33,405 bases of DNA from Candidatus Methanomethylophilaceae archaeon (GTDB taxonomy: Archaea; Thermoplasmatota; Thermoplasmata; Methanomassiliicoccales; Methanomethylophilaceae): NCBI GenBank assembly GCA_007117455.1, contig SKGM01000048.1, positions 1 to 33,405 on the forward strand. The letters run 5' to 3'. Position numbers and translations under genes: made by a program. Shown one piece after another: positions 25,524 to 33,405 of the stretch (positions are counted from its first letter, which is position 1; each line of letters starts with the position of its first letter). The notes beneath the pieces were generated by a model that worked only from the letters and a program-made list of their open reading frames with translations, was not told the origin of the DNA and searched no databases.

Positions 25524-25599
25524 TGGTGGGGCCGCCCGGATTTGAACCGGAGTCAGTGGCTCCCAAAGCCACAAGGATGCCAAGCTACCCCACGGCCCC
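25524..25599 (-). tRNA. tRNA-Pro(UGG), CCA encoded
   Basis: Acceptor GGGGCCG/CGGCCCC, anticodon stem-loop GTGGC-TTTGGGA-GCCAC, T-arm with GGTTCAAATCC, A73 then CCA. Confidence 0.95.
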
Positions 25600-25641
25600 T
25601 CTTTCGTCCCACAAGAGGCGTCTGGATTTTAAAGATTGCCC

Positions 25642-26598
25642 TCACTCGGACAGGATATCCATGGTTGCCAACTCAACAGCCTCGGAACTGGTCAGATCCG
25701 GGGCCCATCCGAGCTTCTCGAGTTTCTTGGTGGACAGGAGCATCTTTCTGACATCCCCCACCCATCCCCCTCCGTTTACGCCTCCCGTCCATCGGAACTC
25801 CGTGCCCTGTAGCCCCATCTTCCCCACCACTATGTCAGCTATGTCCTTCACGAATGTCCAGTCACGGGATCCTATGTTGAACACCTCCACCATATCAGAG
25901 GCCTTCTCAGCCCCGACCAGTATTCCGTTGACCGTGTCACTCACATGTATGTAGGACTTGGAGGTCCCTGGCTCAGCACCGAGGATCTCCAGTCTCTTCG
26001 GGTCCTGGCGCAGTTTGTGGACGAAATCATGGAGCACGTTGTGGGTGCTGCGTGGGCCGACGACGTTCGCGAAGCGGAACATCACCGACCTCATCCCATA
26101 CTGGTGGCTGTATGCGGAGACCAGGGCCTCGCAGGCGAGCTTGGAGGCCCCGTACATCGAGATGGGCAGTAGCGGGCCGTAATCCTCCGGTGTGGGCATG
26201 ATGTCAACCTCCCCATAAACCGTGGAGGTGGAAGCGAATATGAAACGGGGGGTCTTCGCTTCCCGGCATGCCTCTAGCAACCTGTAAGTCGCCAGGATGT
26301 TCTGGTCGAAATGCGACCGGGTATCCAAAGCCCCAGACCTGACATCAGGGTTGGCGGCCAGATGGAAGACCGCATCGACACCTTTCAAAATGTCCGAAAG
26401 GTCATCCTCGGTGAGGTCCAAGCGATGAAACTGGAACCGGTCGTTGAGCAAGGCCTCCTTAAGGAACTCCTCCTTGCCGGAGCTGAGATTATCCAAGCCG
26501 ATTACATTCACCCTTCTTGCCAAAAGTGAATCCACCAGGTGGCTGCCGATGAAGCCAGCGGCGCCGGTGACCAATACATCCCTGCCAAATCCCGTCAT
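25642..26598 (-). CDS. NAD-dependent epimerase/dehydratase (UDP-glucose 4-epimerase-like)
   Basis: VLVTGAAGFIGSHLVDSLL, YGASKLACEALV, VMFRFANVVGPRS. Confidence 0.92.
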   Translation of the reverse strand: MTGFGRDVLVTGAAGFIGSHLVDSLLARRVNVIGLDNLSSGKEEFLKEALLNDRFQFHRLDLTEDDLSDILKGVDAVFHLAANPDVRSGALDTRSHFDQNILATYRLLEACREAKTPRFIFASTSTVYGEVDIMPTPEDYGPLLPISMYGASKLACEALVSAYSHQYGMRSVMFRFANVVGPRSTHNVLHDFVHKLRQDPKRLEILGAEPGTSKSYIHVSDTVNGILVGAEKASDMVEVFNIGSRDWTFVKDIADIVVGKMGLQGTEFRWTGGVNGGGWVGDVRKMLLSTKKLEKLGWAPDLTSSEAVELATMDILSE

Positions 26599-26599
26599 A

Positions 26600-27157
26600 T
26601 CACCTGCCCTCCTCTGACCTTAGCCTATCAACCAATGCCGCCACCGCCAGGCCGCGGTGGGAGATGCGGTTCTTCTCATCGATATCCAATTCCGCGAAGC
26701 TCCTCTCGCCATCCGTTGTGAATATGGGATCGAATCCGAAGCCTAGGGAGCCTCTTCGTTCTTCAAGGATATGACCCTCACAGGCCGCTGAGACCGTGAA
26801 AGCATCCCTTCCCGGAAGCTTGCATCCGATGCAGCAAACGAAACTGGCCCGACGGTCATCGACACCCTCCATCAATTTGAGCAATCCCTCGTTCCCCAAG
26901 GTCCTCAACGCATATGCGGAATAGACGCCCGGGAATCCATCGAATCGGTCTATGAATAGGCCTGAATCATCGATTATGAAAGAGTCCTCGGTCTCGGAGA
27001 GCACCTTGAGTCCATGCGACACGACCTCCTCCAATGTGTCGGCCTGAATCTCATCATAGGGGACCTTTCCCTTGCAAACCTCATAACCCAGCGCCCCCAA
27101 TGATCGGGCGTATTCCCTCATCTTACCCTCGTTGGAGGTTATGACCTTGATCTTCAT
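26600..27157 (-). CDS. XTP/dITP diphosphatase (RdgB/HAM1 family)
   Basis: VITSNEGKMREYARSLG, FIIDDSGLFIDRFDGFPGVYSAYALRTLGNEGLL, GSLGFGFDPIF, KNRISHRGLA. Confidence 0.95.
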   Translation of the reverse strand: MKIKVITSNEGKMREYARSLGALGYEVCKGKVPYDEIQADTLEEVVSHGLKVLSETEDSFIIDDSGLFIDRFDGFPGVYSAYALRTLGNEGLLKLMEGVDDRRASFVCCIGCKLPGRDAFTVSAACEGHILEERRGSLGFGFDPIFTTDGERSFAELDIDEKNRISHRGLAVAALVDRLRSEEGR

Positions 27158-27765
27158 GTGTACCTTCCCCTCCTTTGGATCTCATCGGCTTTGGCCACAA
27201 CCCTCTCCCAATCAGGATTGTTATCTTTGTAGCTCTGCATGAGAGCCTCGAACAGATCCGACACCTCGGAATGGGCCGACATGAAGGCCCGGCGCAGGAG
27301 ATGAACATCCACGCCGAGGTCCTCATCACTGGCGGGCATGTTGCCCAAAGAGAAATCGATCAGGCAGAGCTCACCATCGTCCATGATCATATTGGATGTG
27401 GTAAGGTCGCCATGACTTATCCTCCTGGAATGAAGCTTGGCCAAGGAGGCACCGATTTTCTCACAGATGGATTGCGAGTCAGGGTTGTCCCTTCTCAAGG
27501 CATCCCTAACCTTGGAACCATGGATCATCTCCATGACTATCGAGGACTCCTCGAGATCTATGTCGTATATGAACGGTGTACGAACGCCGGCACTCCTGGC
27601 CTCCCTTAGAAGGCGGGCCTCCTTCTTTACCCTGGATGCCCTCAGTGACCGGTCAAGATACGGGTCGCGGTAGGCCTTGGGCAGCCTGGTCTTGACCGCC
27701 GAATCCCTACCGAGGTAATTACCGGCGGAGACGACCGCCTCAGCGCCCCTCTCCACGGTTCGCAT
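27154..27765 (-). CDS. bud32: Kae1-associated kinase Bud32 (stand-alone)
   Basis: GAEAVV, KTRLPKAYRDPYLDRSLRASRVKKEARLLREARSAGVRTPFIYDID, ISHGDLTTSNMI, LIDFSLG; start ATG 27765 preferred over 27825. Confidence 0.92.
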   Translation of the reverse strand: MRTVERGAEAVVSAGNYLGRDSAVKTRLPKAYRDPYLDRSLRASRVKKEARLLREARSAGVRTPFIYDIDLEESSIVMEMIHGSKVRDALRRDNPDSQSICEKIGASLAKLHSRRISHGDLTTSNMIMDDGELCLIDFSLGNMPASDEDLGVDVHLLRRAFMSAHSEVSDLFEALMQSYKDNNPDWERVVAKADEIQRRGRYT

Positions 27766-27866
27766 GCCTCGAGAATCGGTTCCCTTGTTATAACCTTTTG
27801 TCATTATCTTGGGAAAACGATACAAAACCTTATCATGTCATAAGGCCAAACTCATCCGGTGATTTA

Positions 27867-28580
27867 TTGAGATACACCATAACTGGGGACAACCTACAAT
27901 TCGTGAACATTGAGTTCTCGCCCGAGGAGTCAATGTACTCTGAGGCTGGCGCAATGGTATATATGACCGGTAATGTCAGCATGCACGCAAAGGCCCGAGG
28001 AGGGATAGGCGGAGGCCTTAAGCGTATGATAACCGGCGAGAGCTTCTTCATTACCAACTACACCGCCAGCGGCGGCAACGGGGTGGTGGGATGTGGAGGC
28101 CATCTGCCCGGAAAGATCATGGCCATCGATGTCGGTGAGAGCACCTGGCTTGCCCAGAGGGACTCCTTCCTGGTTGCGGAATCGACTGTGAACATGGAAC
28201 TGGCATTCCAAAGGAAAATGGGATCCGCCTTCTTCGGCGGCGAGGGTTTCGTGTTGCAGAAGTTCACGGGCGAGGGGTTATGTTTCATCCATGCCGCAGG
28301 CGACTTCACGGTGATCGACCTTAAACCGGGTCAACAGTACAAGATATCGACCTCCCATGCCGTGGCTTGGGAGGACACGGTCAATTACGACATCCAGTCT
28401 TCCGGTTCGTTGAAGACCGCCTTGTTCTCCGGGGAAGGACTGTTCGTCACCACGCTGACCGGTCCCGGTAAGATAGTGATACAATCTCTGTCATTGCAGG
28501 ACCTGGCGGGAGCCTTGCATCCCTTCATGCCCAAGCCCAGCCGGTCAAGCCCGACCATAAGCCTGGGAGGGCGGAATTGA
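27867..28580 (+). CDS. AIM24 / TIGR00266 family protein
   Basis: YTITGDNLQFVNIEFSPEESMYSEAGAMVYMTGNV... glycine-rich beta repeats; probable TTG start after GGTGATTTA. Confidence 0.82.
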   Translation: MRYTITGDNLQFVNIEFSPEESMYSEAGAMVYMTGNVSMHAKARGGIGGGLKRMITGESFFITNYTASGGNGVVGCGGHLPGKIMAIDVGESTWLAQRDSFLVAESTVNMELAFQRKMGSAFFGGEGFVLQKFTGEGLCFIHAAGDFTVIDLKPGQQYKISTSHAVAWEDTVNYDIQSSGSLKTALFSGEGLFVTTLTGPGKIVIQSLSLQDLAGALHPFMPKPSRSSPTISLGGRN

Positions 28581-28602
28581 TGCCATCCGAGGCAGGGAGG
28601 AT

Positions 28603-28923
28603 ATGAACATGGACGACCTCAGGTCGGAACAGGAACGGGAGATACGCCTCAACAGCCTGGTACTGGTAGCCATATATGCCGTGATTGCGGTGTTGGGGAT
28701 ACTGGCTATTCTATTTGTGGCGGCCAACCTGCCAACGGTGATCTACTGGATAATCGTGATACTGGTGGCTCTGGCGGTTTTGATGATCGTCCTGTCCATA
28801 CTCTCGCTGTTCTTCGCCATCCCCTTCTTCATGACCAAAGGGTCGGAGGTCAAGGCGGGCAATTACGATATGGATGATCAGGATTATCCGGGGGAGGACC
28901 GCAGCCAGGGTCGTCTACGTTGA
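28603..28923 (+). CDS. Small membrane protein
   Basis: 106 aa with two long hydrophobic segments. Confidence 0.65.
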   Translation: MNMDDLRSEQEREIRLNSLVLVAIYAVIAVLGILAILFVAANLPTVIYWIIVILVALAVLMIVLSILSLFFAIPFFMTKGSEVKAGNYDMDDQDYPGEDRSQGRLR

Positions 28924-28963
28924 TACACCAGCTTTATCAACCCCTTACCCCTTTTTCCCTCCC

Positions 28964-29635
28964 GTGGACCGCATTCCGATAGGTTGCCCTCCCGTGGATG
29001 ATATGCTGGGAGGAGGGGTGGAGAGGGGTTGCGTGACCCTGTTCTACGGTGAGGCGGGAGCAGGGAAGACCAACCTCTGCCTACAGTTGGCAAAGAACAT
29101 GGCGCTTAGCGGTCGCAAGGTGGCCTATGTGGACACCGAAGGTGTATCCATGGAGAGACTGGCGCAGATCTCTGGTCTTTCGGGGCCTGATGTCCTCAAG
29201 AACCTTCTTTTCTTCCAGGTCCACGACTTCGATGAGCAGACGCGCTCAGTGGAGAATGCGGTCAGACTTGTGGAATCGAACAGCGAGGTGGGAATGATAA
29301 TCATCGATTCCATGACCATGTACTACCGTCTCGGAGCCCGGGACGACCTCCACAATGTGCGTAAGTCGCTGATCATCCAGACGGAGCGGTTACTGAACGC
29401 CTCCCGCAAGATGGACGTGCCCATAATCCTGACATCTCAGGTCTACACCGCAATAGACACCGGGACGTTCGAGTTCCTTGGAGGTCATGTGCTGCACCAC
29501 AACGCCAAGACCATCATAAGGTTGGACAAGGCAGGTCCTAACCGCCGTAGGGCGGTTGTTATGAAACACCGTAGCATACCTGAAGGCAGGTCGGCCACAT
29601 TCAATATCGGCGGATCCGGGCTGGTCTGCGATTGA
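28964..29635 (+). CDS. radB: DNA repair and recombination protein RadB
   Basis: GTG start; GCPPVDDMLGGGVERGCVTLFYGEAGAGKTNLCLQLA, VAYVDTEGVS, MIIIDSMTMYYRL, LTSQVY, lacks the RadA HhH domain. Confidence 0.93.
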   Translation: MDRIPIGCPPVDDMLGGGVERGCVTLFYGEAGAGKTNLCLQLAKNMALSGRKVAYVDTEGVSMERLAQISGLSGPDVLKNLLFFQVHDFDEQTRSVENAVRLVESNSEVGMIIIDSMTMYYRLGARDDLHNVRKSLIIQTERLLNASRKMDVPIILTSQVYTAIDTGTFEFLGGHVLHHNAKTIIRLDKAGPNRRRAVVMKHRSIPEGRSATFNIGGSGLVCD

Positions 29636-29660
29636 GGCTCACAGGCTTTCGCCTCGCCTC
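29634..29660. terminator. Nested hairpin between convergent radB and idsA
   Basis: GAGGC-tcac-AGGC-tttc-GCCT-c-GCCTC, followed on + by ttttcc. Confidence 0.45.
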
Positions 29661-29668
29661 TTTTCCGC

Positions 29669-30658
29669 TCAGGACTTACGGGTCACTGCGAAATCTGCCA
29701 GAGCCATCAGGAAACGCTTGTGGTCAGAATCATTGAGACAACCGAGTTTGTCCCTGGCGCATTGGGCATAGCGCTTGGCACGGTCCTTGGCATAATCGAT
29801 GCTCCCCACCTCTTCCAGTATATCGATGGCCCTCTTGACCTGTTCGTCGCTGGCATCCGCCTTGCCCAGGATCGAGTACAGTTCATCGAACTTCGGATGC
29901 CCACGTCCACCTTTGTTCATGGCATGGATGACGATGGCCGTCCGCTTACCGTTCCTTATGTCACTTCCGACAGGCTTCCCGGTGACCTCCTCATCCCCGA
30001 TGAGGCCGATCACATCATCCCAGAGTTGGAACGCTATACCCAGGAGGATGGCATAGTCGTACATGTCGCTGACCTGTTTGTCAGTCCCTCCTCCTATTAT
30101 GGCTCCACCTGCGGCAGCGGCGGCGAAGAGGACGGAGGTCTTCTTCTCCACCATCCCGATGTAATCCTTGATGGTTATGTTGGGTTGGTTCTCATAATTG
30201 GTGTCAAGTGCCTGACCCTCTGCCAGTACCCATACGCTCTGGGCTGTGAGTCTGAGCAGACTGCGGAGTTTCTCGTCGGAGACGTCAAGATCGGCAAGGA
30301 CCTCGAATGCCTTGGCGAACAGGGCGTCCCCAGCGAGTATGGCGGTAGGCATGTCCCATTTGACGTGGACCGCCTGCATCCCCCTCCGGGTGTCATCGTT
30401 ATCCATGAGGTCGTCGTGCACCAGTGTGAAATTGTGGATCAGTTCCAACGCCGCACCGAACGGGGCGGCCTGCTTACCTTTGTTTCCGACTGCGTCAGCG
30501 GTGACCATCGCCACCACCGGGCGCATCATCTTGCCCCCGGCTCGGGGGTAGTGCCTCACCGCCTCCATGAGGTTCTCGGGCGTACCGTCTCTAAGATAGT
30601 TCACTATGTATGGCTCAAGGTCCTTGGACCTGGCTTTGAGAATCCCGATGATGTCCAT
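29669..30658 (-). CDS. idsA: Geranylgeranyl/farnesyl diphosphate synthase (polyprenyl synthetase)
   Basis: LVHDDLMDNDDTRRGMQAVH (first Asp-rich motif) and AFQLWDDVIGLIGDE (second). ATG 30658 with AGAGG upstream preferred over TTG 30667. Confidence 0.94.
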   Translation of the reverse strand: MDIIGILKARSKDLEPYIVNYLRDGTPENLMEAVRHYPRAGGKMMRPVVAMVTADAVGNKGKQAAPFGAALELIHNFTLVHDDLMDNDDTRRGMQAVHVKWDMPTAILAGDALFAKAFEVLADLDVSDEKLRSLLRLTAQSVWVLAEGQALDTNYENQPNITIKDYIGMVEKKTSVLFAAAAAGGAIIGGGTDKQVSDMYDYAILLGIAFQLWDDVIGLIGDEEVTGKPVGSDIRNGKRTAIVIHAMNKGGRGHPKFDELYSILGKADASDEQVKRAIDILEEVGSIDYAKDRAKRYAQCARDKLGCLNDSDHKRFLMALADFAVTRKS

Positions 30659-30670
30659 ATCAATCAACCT

Positions 30671-31714
30671 CTAAATCCACTCTTTGCATTTACCTGTAAT
30701 TATCTTCTCAATTGAAGTCATTTGCTCCATGTTCCGGGCCCCGGTGAGCATCATCGCCGCTCTCAACTCATGGAGTAGATCCAACAACCTTTCCTCAACG
30801 GCATCTGCTGATTGCATGGCCTCTCTGAGAACCAGGTTGGCGGCGCCAGCGCATGTCGCTCCCATGCTCAATGCCTTGGCGACATGCAAACCGCTCCTTA
30901 TGCCTCCGCTGGCGACCATCTGAAGGCCGACATCCGCCCAGGCGACGGAGACTGGCGCAGGTATCCCCCAGTCGAAGAAGCTACTGCCGATACTCTCTCT
31001 CGCCCTGTCACCGGAGCTGCGGGCGCGGTGCAGCTCCACAGCGGAGAAGCTGGTTCCCCCCATCCCCGCTATGTCCAAGCCTGCGACCCCGGCCCACTTG
31101 AGGCGCTCAGCGGTCCCTCGGGAAATGCCAGCACCGGTCTCCTTGGCGATGACCCTCCTCCCCCTTGACAAGTCCCTTATGCGCTCAAGGCATCCGGAGC
31201 CTCGGGTGTCCCCTTCCGGTTGGACGACCTCCTGCAGGAAGTTGAGATGGATGGCCAGGGCATCTGCGCCGACCATATCCATGGCCTCCTCCACCATCTC
31301 ATCGGTGAATGCACCTTTATCATTCTGAACTATCAGCTGAGGGGCGCCTATGTTGGCGATCACCAGGGGGACATCATGGTCCTTGACCACTTCGAAGCTT
31401 TCCCTCTCCCCTCCTTCGATCGCAGCCCTTTGGCTACCGACGCCCATGCCGATACCCAGTCGGGAACAGGCCTCAGCGATGTTACCGTTTATCTTCACCG
31501 CCCCGGGGAAACCGCCGGTTATCGCGGTGACTATGAAAGGGAACTCCAGCCTCCTGCCGAACACCCGGACGCTGGTATCGATATCATCCATATCCAGTTC
31601 CGGAAGGGCCTCGTGGACGAGCTTGATATCGTCCCAGTAGCAGTATCCGGGAGTGATGTCCTCACTGATGCAGATGTTGATATGGTCCTCTTTCCTGTTT
31701 CCAATGTCACTCAT
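30671..31714 (-). CDS. fni: Type 2 isopentenyl-diphosphate delta-isomerase
   Basis: FIVTAITGGFPGAVKINGNIAEACSRLGIGMGVGSQRAAIE, HLNFLQEVVQPEGDT, VIAKETGAGIS, VASGGIRSGLHVAKALSMGA. Confidence 0.96.
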   Translation of the reverse strand: MSDIGNRKEDHINICISEDITPGYCYWDDIKLVHEALPELDMDDIDTSVRVFGRRLEFPFIVTAITGGFPGAVKINGNIAEACSRLGIGMGVGSQRAAIEGGERESFEVVKDHDVPLVIANIGAPQLIVQNDKGAFTDEMVEEAMDMVGADALAIHLNFLQEVVQPEGDTRGSGCLERIRDLSRGRRVIAKETGAGISRGTAERLKWAGVAGLDIAGMGGTSFSAVELHRARSSGDRARESIGSSFFDWGIPAPVSVAWADVGLQMVASGGIRSGLHVAKALSMGATCAGAANLVLREAMQSADAVEERLLDLLHELRAAMMLTGARNMEQMTSIEKIITGKCKEWI

Positions 31715-32486
31715 CGGTATCCAACTCCACTCTGGTTCCGAGGACCCTCTCGCCGTTCAAGGCTGCCAGTAGCCGACCTGGCACGGTCCCGTTGATTATC
31801 AGGCACTCCCTTTCCGGGGTGCATAGTCCCAACATGGACTTCAGTTTTTTCCTGATGCCGCCTGTGACATCCTTGACCCGGGCATGGAAATCCATGACCT
31901 CGACATCTTCAGGTCTTACGACCTCGACCACCCGGGAAGACGGGTCGGCAGGATCCCGGTCCATTATACCATCGACATCAGATACGAAGACCACCCTCTC
32001 AGGAGATATCTCCTTCGCCAGTGACTCGATTATCTGATCCCCGGAACATATTGAGAATCCCATGGACTCGTCCAGAGCCACGTCTCCGAACATGACCGGT
32101 GAGGCGCCCAGGGAGATATAGGAGCGGATCCTTTCCGCACCCAGGTCCTTGATCTCCCCCCCTTTCATCAGGACACAGGCGCTGGGCGGGAGTGATATGG
32201 GCATAAGGCCGACTGAAAGCATAGCATCCATCACCATAAGGTTCAGCTGCCTCACGTCACGGGACACGGTGGCCAATGCCGGGATCTGACCATCATCGAG
32301 GTGGCCTTCGGCCAGACGATGGTCATGGGCCATTATGTGTCCGAAGGAACCGGCACCGTGGACGACGACAACATCCTTGCCCGATTCCACAATCTCCCGG
32401 CATAGACGTGTGAGGACATCAAGGCGAACAGACTGATACTGGGCCTTGTCGGTTATAACGCTACCACCCAGCTTGACAAGAATCAT
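31707..32486 (-). CDS. ipk: Isopentenyl phosphate kinase
   Basis: MILVKLGGSVITDK, VVVHGAGSFGHIMAHDH, SPVMFGDVALDESMGFSICSGDQIIESLA, VFVSDVDGI, DVTGGIRKKL. Confidence 0.95.
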   Translation of the reverse strand: MILVKLGGSVITDKAQYQSVRLDVLTRLCREIVESGKDVVVVHGAGSFGHIMAHDHRLAEGHLDDGQIPALATVSRDVRQLNLMVMDAMLSVGLMPISLPPSACVLMKGGEIKDLGAERIRSYISLGASPVMFGDVALDESMGFSICSGDQIIESLAKEISPERVVFVSDVDGIMDRDPADPSSRVVEVVRPEDVEVMDFHARVKDVTGGIRKKLKSMLGLCTPERECLIINGTVPGRLLAALNGERVLGTRVELDTDE

Positions 32487-32542
32487 CCATGTCTCCGATT
32501 ATGGGGAGCCTATAAATTCTTATCGTAGCGAAGGTTCGACAA

Positions 32543-33217
32543 TCATCTAACCTTATGCCCGCAGGTTCCACAGAATCGATATTCCGGAGGCACTTCACCA
32601 CCACACTCTGGACAGGTCGTTAGATCATCCACGCCCTCATCCTCGACAGACTCCTCGGCCCCCTCTGCTGCACGGCGGGCCCGGTTGGCCCAGGCCAATG
32701 CCTCATCCTCATCCCCTCTCTCCAAGGCCGACTCCGCAGCCGCGACGTTCTCCTCCACGCCCTCCCCTCCAACGGCTTTTGCCCGGGTGATCAGGAACCG
32801 GGTCTGCATGACCTTCTCCGAGACCTTGGCCCGGGGGATCACAGGTTCATCAGCATCCGAGGCATCCATCCTAACGGAGAAAGGCGACTCCTCCTTAGCG
32901 TTCCTGGCCTGGAACATCTGTTCCCTGGCCTTCTTCACCATTTCCGAGGCGCGAGCGTAATCACGCTTCTCGTAAGCCAACAAAGCCATCTCCGCCAGAT
33001 ACTCGGAATCAGCCACATCGCAACCCTGGTTGCGCAAGGAGTCCGCAATGGCCCGGGAGGTTACGATGGAGTTGTAGAGCTCTTCCTTCTCCAACCTGGC
33101 ATCTATCTGCTCATCCCTGGAACGCTGGAAGTGCTTGAGCTGGAGGTAGAGTCCAATAAGGAACGCTGCCGCGAAAAGGACGAACAGTCCGGCCCTGATA
33201 CCGAGGGATATCTCCAT
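32543..33217 (-). CDS. Membrane-anchored protein with helical region and C-terminal zinc ribbon
   Basis: 224 aa; N-terminal TM (IRAGLFVLFAAAFLIGLYLQL), C-terminal CPECGGEVPPEYRFCGTCGHKVR. Confidence 0.75.
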   Translation of the reverse strand: MEISLGIRAGLFVLFAAAFLIGLYLQLKHFQRSRDEQIDARLEKEELYNSIVTSRAIADSLRNQGCDVADSEYLAEMALLAYEKRDYARASEMVKKAREQMFQARNAKEESPFSVRMDASDADEPVIPRAKVSEKVMQTRFLITRAKAVGGEGVEENVAAAESALERGDEDEALAWANRARRAAEGAEESVEDEGVDDLTTCPECGGEVPPEYRFCGTCGHKVR

Positions 33218-33290
33218 CCAGATATGTTAGAAGAAGAAGCGTACTTATCGGTTGCGATAGCACTTGGTTTGGAGGGTGATGATGGAAAGT

Positions 33291-33405
33291 GGCTGACGGC
33301 GCCCCAAGGTTCCCATGCGCTCGCGCAACACAGTACCGCCAGGGACGCGGGCGGGCTTAACTACCGGGTTCGGAATGGGACCGGGTGTGACCCCGCCGCT
33401 ATGGC
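33291..33405 (-). rRNA. rrf: 5S rRNA (5' end truncated by window edge)
   Basis: Minus strand GCCATAGCGGCGGGGTCACACCCGGTCCCATTCCGAACCCGGTAGTTAAGCCCGCCCGCG... is the conserved 5S core; exact ends not determined. Confidence 0.95.

Noticed and set aside
29720-30715. 331-aa open reading frame antisense to GGPP synthase (+ strand)
   Set aside because: Long shadow ORF opposite a well-supported conserved CDS; no recognisable domain and composition typical of antisense frames.
31220-31795. 191-aa plus-strand ORF antisense to fni/ipk
   Set aside because: Shadow ORF; both opposing genes have clear family motifs.
1-33405. CRISPR arrays, IS elements, prophage, toxin-antitoxin or defence islands
   Set aside because: No regularly spaced repeats, transposase or integrase motifs, or defence-associated proteins were recognised in the ORF set.

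Overview
The window looks like a gene-dense, mostly housekeeping stretch of an archaeal chromosome. The gene repertoire suggests Thermoplasmatota, possibly a Methanomassiliicoccales-like lineage; this is inference only. I support about 43 protein-coding genes. Three of them are short zinc-ribbon or Nop10-type ORFs (<60 aa) that the supplied ORF track misses: Nop10, S27e and a 49-aa protein. I also support an intron-containing tRNA-Tyr(GUA), a tRNA-Pro(UGG) and a 5S rRNA truncated at the right edge. Notable gene groups: archaeal lipid biosynthesis (Tes-like radical SAM, GGGPS, DGGGPS, IPK, IDI-2, GGPP synthase); recombination (RadA, RadB); translation/RNA (aIF2-alpha, L44e, S27e, Nop10, CCA-adding enzyme, tRNA G10 methyltransferase, Bud32, Dph6). 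No CRISPR array, IS element or prophage was seen. The observations most worth a second look: (i) a consensus TATA box about 25 nt upstream of a long nested hairpin in front of cca; (ii) two further structured intergenic segments that may be ncRNAs; (iii) a tandem peroxiredoxin pair with degenerate active-site motifs, joined by an in-frame TAG-ATG junction; (iv) a second in-frame TAG junction between IDI-2 and GGPP synthase, so Pyl readthrough could in principle give fusion proteins if the host decodes UAG as pyrrolysine; (v) a perfect 10-bp inverted repeat flanking a promoter; (vi) a tRNA-Tyr intron with a degenerate BHB and a competing exon-intron helix. All structure and promoter inferences were made by eye and need folding, comparative or RNA-seq support.
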